NCBI GenBank assembly: GCA_947457525.1
Contig: CANGXE010000036.1
Coordinates: 1-9,954 of the forward strand
Direction: 5' to 3'
Source of the DNA: Bacteroidota bacterium
GTDB lineage: Bacteria; Bacteroidota; Bacteroidia; Chitinophagales; LD1
DNA length: 9,954 nt
How positions within the stretch are numbered: the stretch's first letter is position 1; every line of letters begins with the position of its first letter. The notes beneath the pieces are model-generated. The model ran no database searches. It was not told the origin of the DNA and worked only from the letters and a program-made list of their open reading frames with translations. The position numbers and the translations under genes were made by a program. Shown one piece after another: positions 7,034-9,954 of the stretch.

Positions 7034-7432
7034 ATGATGAGCGAAGAAGAGTTGAGGCAAGAAATGCGACAGTACATTCGCTACATTACCGGTCGAAAGT
7101 CAACTGAACATGCTTTGCAACTTTTTGTTCGGGCGAATGAGCAACCGTCTTTTCTATTAAATCAAGAAGAAGAAAATCAGCTTAGGAAGATTCTACCTCA
7201 TCCCATTTTAATCCCCTTGATTGACTGCGCCACCGGCTTGTTTCTGCCCAATCATTTTTTGCGTAAGCGAATGACCTTAGCGTTTGCTATCATTGAAACC
7301 GATACGGCTTACGTAGATTTATTTATGCCTCGGCCTTTTCGCATTTACGGATTTGCACAATTGGCTTTTAGAGGTACAACGGCTGTGTTTAAAGCCATCA
7401 TCGGCAGAGTTGTGTTATGGAAGATAGCTTGA
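7034..7432 (+). CDS. Conserved-looking hypothetical protein, 132 residues, in the glycosyltransferase operon
   Basis: I do not recognise this protein. The start is the ATG at 7034 or the adjacent one at 7037; both precede SEEELRQEMRQYIRYITGRK. The N-terminal third (3-52) is charged, helical and Glu/Arg/Gln-rich. A hydrophobic proline-containing stretch follows (PHPILIPLIDCATGLFLP, 55-72), then a beta-like segment (TLAFAIIETDTAYVDLFMP, 81-99) and a hydrophobic, basic C-terminal helix (105-131). No metal or nucleotide motif is evident. It could be a small peripheral membrane protein. It lies 6 bp after the DUF2304 gene, and its last 16 bp overlap the oxidoreductase start, so the two are probably translationally coupled and may work together. 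The frame is well supported by this tight packing on both sides. Confidence 0.8.
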   Translation: MMSEEELRQEMRQYIRYITGRKSTEHALQLFVRANEQPSFLLNQEEENQLRKILPHPILIPLIDCATGLFLPNHFLRKRMTLAFAIIETDTAYVDLFMPRPFRIYGFAQLAFRGTTAVFKAIIGRVVLWKIA

Positions 7433-9039
7433 TTCGGTGGGATATGATTGTGGTTGGTTCGGGCTGCACCGGAGCTATGGCTGCGCAGACTTTAGTGGAG
7501 CGCGGGTTTAAAGTATTGATGATTGACGGGGGATTGAAAGATGAAATCTACCAATCATTGTTGCCTGATAAAGATTTTTTGACGGCTCGACAGACGGACA
7601 AGCAGCAGCACCGTTATTTTCTGGGCGATAAATTTGAAGGTATTCCTTTTGGTCATGTTAAAGCCGGTGAGCACTTGACGCCACCGCGCAAGTTCATGAC
7701 CCAACTGACGCAACAAAAAATTCCCTTACAGTCTTCCACTTTTTCGCCCATCGAGTCGTTAGCTTATGGTGGCTTGGGTAATGGCTGGGGTTTGGGTTGT
7801 TGTGTGTTTTCTGAGGCGGAGTTAAAAGCTTGTGGTTTGCCTGTGGCTGAAATGAATGAGGCGTATGAAGTTGTAGGAAAACGAATTGGCGTTTCAGGGG
7901 CGAAAGATGATGCCGCCAATTACACTGCTGCCAGATTAGATAGTCTGCAACCCAGCATTGGCTTAGATAGCGTTGGTAAAAACTTATTGGATAATTATCA
8001 GCAGAAAAAGACAACACTCAATAGAAAAGGGTTTTACATGGGGCGACCATCGCTTGCCCTGATTACTGAAGCAGTAGACGATAGAAAGCCCTATCCATAC
8101 AAAGATTTTGATTTTTACTCGGATAAAGACAAGAGTGCTTATCGCCCTTGGATAACCGTTGATAAATTGAAAACACAAGCCAATTTTGCTTACGATTCGG
8201 GATGGGTAGTAGAAAGTTTTGAAGAAACACCGGATAGTGTGATCGTTCATGCGCGGAAAATTTCTGACGCTTCAAAGCAACCGTTTATGTGTAAGAAATT
8301 GGTATTAGGAAGTGGTGTGTTAGGCACCGCACGTATCGTGTTACGTTCAGCAAATGCATTATCTCCAAAACTGCCATTGTTGTCCAATCCGTTTAGTTAT
8401 TTGGCCTGCAGTCAACCGTTTTTATTGGGCAAAGATTTAGATCCTTACAAGATTGGTTTTGCGCAATTGTCTATGTTCTTGGATGAAGACGGCACGAATA
8501 GTTACGTACCGATGGGCTCAGTGTATAGTTACCGTGCAATGTTGCTATTTCACTTACTCAAAGAGTCGCCATTAGATGTGAAAACAGCGCATTTATTTCT
8601 TCAGTTTATGATGCCTTCGTTTACCATCATGGGGCTTTTTCACCCGGAAAGTTACAGCGCAGAAAAGTATGTACAATTAGAAAAAGACAATACCACATTT
8701 TCGGGCGATAAATTGAAGGTAAATTATGTGCCTACGGCAAAAGAAGATGAGTTGGTGAAACGCAATGAAAAGCTGTTTGGGCAAGCCTTGCGCTCGCTCA
8801 ATTGTTTCGTGCTACGCAACATCGCGCCCGGTCATGGAGCGAGTATTCATTATGGCGGAACATTGCCGTTTTCTGATACTAACGAGCCATTTCATTTACT
8901 GCCCGATGGCCGATTATGTGGAAGTAAAAATGTGTATGTAGCCGATGGCTCCGGATTTACTTTTCTGCCCGGCAAAGGATTGACTTTATCGCTCATGGCC
9001 AATGCACATTTGGTGGCCAAACAAATTCGACTAGATTAG
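7417..9039 (+). CDS. GMC family FAD-dependent oxidoreductase
   Basis: A 540-residue cytoplasmic flavoenzyme. The N-terminal FAD-binding beta-alpha-beta unit is clear: WDMIVVGSGCTGAMAA (8-23, GxGxxG at 14-19), with Asp37 closing MIDGG. A family GGLGNGWG loop lies at 118-125. The C-terminal GMC block runs PGHGASIHYGGTLPFSD (471-487, His478), DGRLCGSKNVYVADGSGF (497-514), then LPGKGLTLSLMANA (517-530). In classical GMC enzymes that last block reads NP--T; here it is GKGLT, which I recall from GMC proteins of polysaccharide clusters, so it probably marks a subfamily and not a damaged site. GMC enzymes oxidise alcohols, including sugars, using FAD. The substrate is probably a glycan or lipid-linked sugar made by the same operon (inference). 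It starts 16 bp inside the upstream gene and ends 4 bp before the methyltransferase. Confidence 0.9.
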   Translation: MEDSLIRWDMIVVGSGCTGAMAAQTLVERGFKVLMIDGGLKDEIYQSLLPDKDFLTARQTDKQQHRYFLGDKFEGIPFGHVKAGEHLTPPRKFMTQLTQQKIPLQSSTFSPIESLAYGGLGNGWGLGCCVFSEAELKACGLPVAEMNEAYEVVGKRIGVSGAKDDAANYTAARLDSLQPSIGLDSVGKNLLDNYQQKKTTLNRKGFYMGRPSLALITEAVDDRKPYPYKDFDFYSDKDKSAYRPWITVDKLKTQANFAYDSGWVVESFEETPDSVIVHARKISDASKQPFMCKKLVLGSGVLGTARIVLRSANALSPKLPLLSNPFSYLACSQPFLLGKDLDPYKIGFAQLSMFLDEDGTNSYVPMGSVYSYRAMLLFHLLKESPLDVKTAHLFLQFMMPSFTIMGLFHPESYSAEKYVQLEKDNTTFSGDKLKVNYVPTAKEDELVKRNEKLFGQALRSLNCFVLRNIAPGHGASIHYGGTLPFSDTNEPFHLLPDGRLCGSKNVYVADGSGFTFLPGKGLTLSLMANAHLVAKQIRLD

Positions 9040-9043
9040 ACCT

Positions 9044-9841
9044 ATGAATGTGCTGAAGAAAATACGAACTTATTTAGCCGAGCCTCGCTTAGCAGGTAAA
9101 AATCCCGATACGGAAGAGTTTCTAGATTTGCATCGTCAAATACTCGAAGAAAAACCCATGATGAACACGGTGTTTGCTGAGTTTTATGATGCTTGTATAA
9201 ATATTGATGAAAAGTACTTCTCGGGGAATGGTAAGCGTGTAGAAATAGGAGCCGGAGTAAGTTTTTTCAAAAAGATATATCCGCAAATCATCACTACAGA
9301 CATCAAGCAAGCTGATTATTTAGACATGGTGGTAGATGCCTTGAATATGCCGTTCGAGAACGGTTCTGTTCGGGCCATTTATGGCATCAATTGTTTTCAT
9401 CATTTCCCCGACCCCAATCAATTTTTCAAAGAACTTATTCGTGTGTTGAATTCGGGGGGAGGCTGTGTGTTGATTGACCCTTACCACGGGCCATTGGCGA
9501 AAGTGTTTTATAAAAATGTATTTGACACCGAAGGGTTCGATGTGGCACAACCAAGTTGGAAGAATGATAGCTTGGGGGTGATGATGAATGCCAATCAAGC
9601 CTTGTCTTACATTGTGTTTACCCGCGACAAAAAGCAATTTGAAACGCAGTATCCCGAGTTAGAATTAGTCTTACAGTTTCCCTTAAAAAATTATGTGCGC
9701 TACTTGCTTTCGGGTGGTTTAAATTTTCGGCAGTTGTTGCCGAATTTTCTTTCGCCTCTTTTAAAATTGGTGGAATGGTTGTTCTCACCGCTAAGCAAAG
9801 TTTTTGGTTTGCATCATATCATTATTATTCGGAAAAGGTAG
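9044..9841 (+). CDS. Class I SAM-dependent methyltransferase
   Basis: A 265-residue protein with a Methyltransf_11-like core. Motif I is VEIGAG (66-71), followed by the acidic TTDI (84-87), the D98-A-L-N-M-P motif II region, a post-motif GINCFHHFPDPNQFFKELIRVL (114-135) and LNSGGGCVLIDPY (135-147). The C-terminal third (about 200-265) is hydrophobic and basic (LPNFLSPLLKLVEWLF), suggesting contact with membrane or a lipid substrate. It starts 4 bp after the GMC oxidoreductase and ends the operon; a 60-bp gap and a separate promoter follow. It probably methylates the sugar or lipid product of the operon, but nothing in the sequence identifies the acceptor. Confidence 0.9.
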   Translation: MNVLKKIRTYLAEPRLAGKNPDTEEFLDLHRQILEEKPMMNTVFAEFYDACINIDEKYFSGNGKRVEIGAGVSFFKKIYPQIITTDIKQADYLDMVVDALNMPFENGSVRAIYGINCFHHFPDPNQFFKELIRVLNSGGGCVLIDPYHGPLAKVFYKNVFDTEGFDVAQPSWKNDSLGVMMNANQALSYIVFTRDKKQFETQYPELELVLQFPLKNYVRYLLSGGLNFRQLLPNFLSPLLKLVEWLFSPLSKVFGLHHIIIIRKR

Positions 9842-9873
9842 TAGTTTGCTTCCTTTTCAATCACTAATCCTCA

Positions 9874-9881
9874 TACATTTG
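9874..9881 (+). promoter_or_regulatory. Bacteroidota -7 promoter box for the gene at 9902
   Basis: TACATTTG matches TAnnTTTG at all fixed positions and lies 20 bp before the ATG at 9902, giving a leader of about 14 nt. A TTTG at 9845-9848 is the only upstream -33 candidate, at a rather long 25-nt spacing. It separates the new gene from the preceding operon. Confidence 0.55.
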
Positions 9882-9901
9882 CTCAATAACTAAACAGAAA
9901 C

Positions 9902-9954
9902 ATGGAACAACTTACGCCTTACCTTAATGCCAATAAAGAACGATTTTTAAATGA
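9902..9954 (+). CDS. Probable M20-family dipeptidase/peptidase (first 17 residues only)
   Basis: The ATG at 9902 opens MEQLTPYLNANKERFLN and runs off the right edge without a stop. Bacteroidota M20 dipeptidases commonly start with a helix of this kind, ending in RFL-EL followed by LL-IPS, and the next codon begins GA (Glu or Asp). The call rests on this short similarity and on the well-placed promoter box upstream. M20 enzymes are cytoplasmic zinc peptidases. No metal ligand is in view, so the identification is tentative. Confidence 0.55.
   Translation, partial: MEQLTPYLNANKERFLN

Noticed and set aside
7694..8275. Antisense open frames within the GMC oxidoreductase gene
   Set aside because: They sit opposite conserved GMC sequence and have no recognisable features.
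9320..9637. Antisense open frame in the methyltransferase gene
   Set aside because: It is His-rich shadow coding opposite the SAM-binding motifs.
1..9954. Mobile elements, CRISPR, tRNA or rRNA genes
   Set aside because: No terminal inverted repeats, regularly spaced direct repeats, transposase or integrase motifs, or cloverleaf-like segments were found by eye.

Overview
The window looks like a chromosomal segment from a member of the Bacteroidota, probably a free-living or environmental lineage. I infer this from: Sec and lipoprotein signals of that phylum's style; a DUF3127 OB-fold protein, which is typical of the phylum; few clear Shine-Dalgarno sequences; AT-rich leaders; and -7 boxes that fit or approach TAnnTTTG, the clearest being TACATTTG at 9874-9881. 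I see no rRNA, tRNA, CRISPR array, insertion sequence or phage gene. Base composition looks even, with no sign of a recently acquired island.

Left part (1-3696, all minus strand): a large secreted lipoprotein (446-2572) is followed 20 bp downstream by the start of a signal-peptide protein that runs off the left edge (1-425). The two look like a cell-envelope operon. A separate polytopic membrane protein with a lipobox (2833-3696) sits upstream of them.

Middle part (3942-5888): a plus-strand protein related to the C-terminal (GNAT-like) half of arginyl/leucyl-tRNA-protein transferases lacks the cysteine cluster usual in that family. It is followed by a DUF3127 protein whose C-terminus mimics the acidic Pro-Phe tip of SSB. 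That gene converges on a minus-strand NAD(P)-dependent epimerase/dehydratase-like gene, and their stop codons overlap by 4 bp.

Right part (5958-9841, all plus): five tightly packed genes form an apparent operon. They encode a DPM1-type GT2 glycosyltransferase, a DUF2304 membrane protein, an unrecognised 132-residue protein, a GMC-family FAD oxidoreductase and a class I SAM methyltransferase. Spacings are 5, 6, -16 and 4 bp. The epimerase is transcribed divergently from a 69-bp gap just upstream. The gene content suggests making a sugar (perhaps polyprenyl-phosphate linked), then oxidising and methylating it or a related glycan or lipid. The substrate is not visible from sequence. This operon is the best candidate in the window for an undescribed system.

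Right edge: after a 60-bp gap with a good Bacteroidota -7 box, a new gene begins at 9902. Its first 17 residues resemble the start of M20-family dipeptidases.
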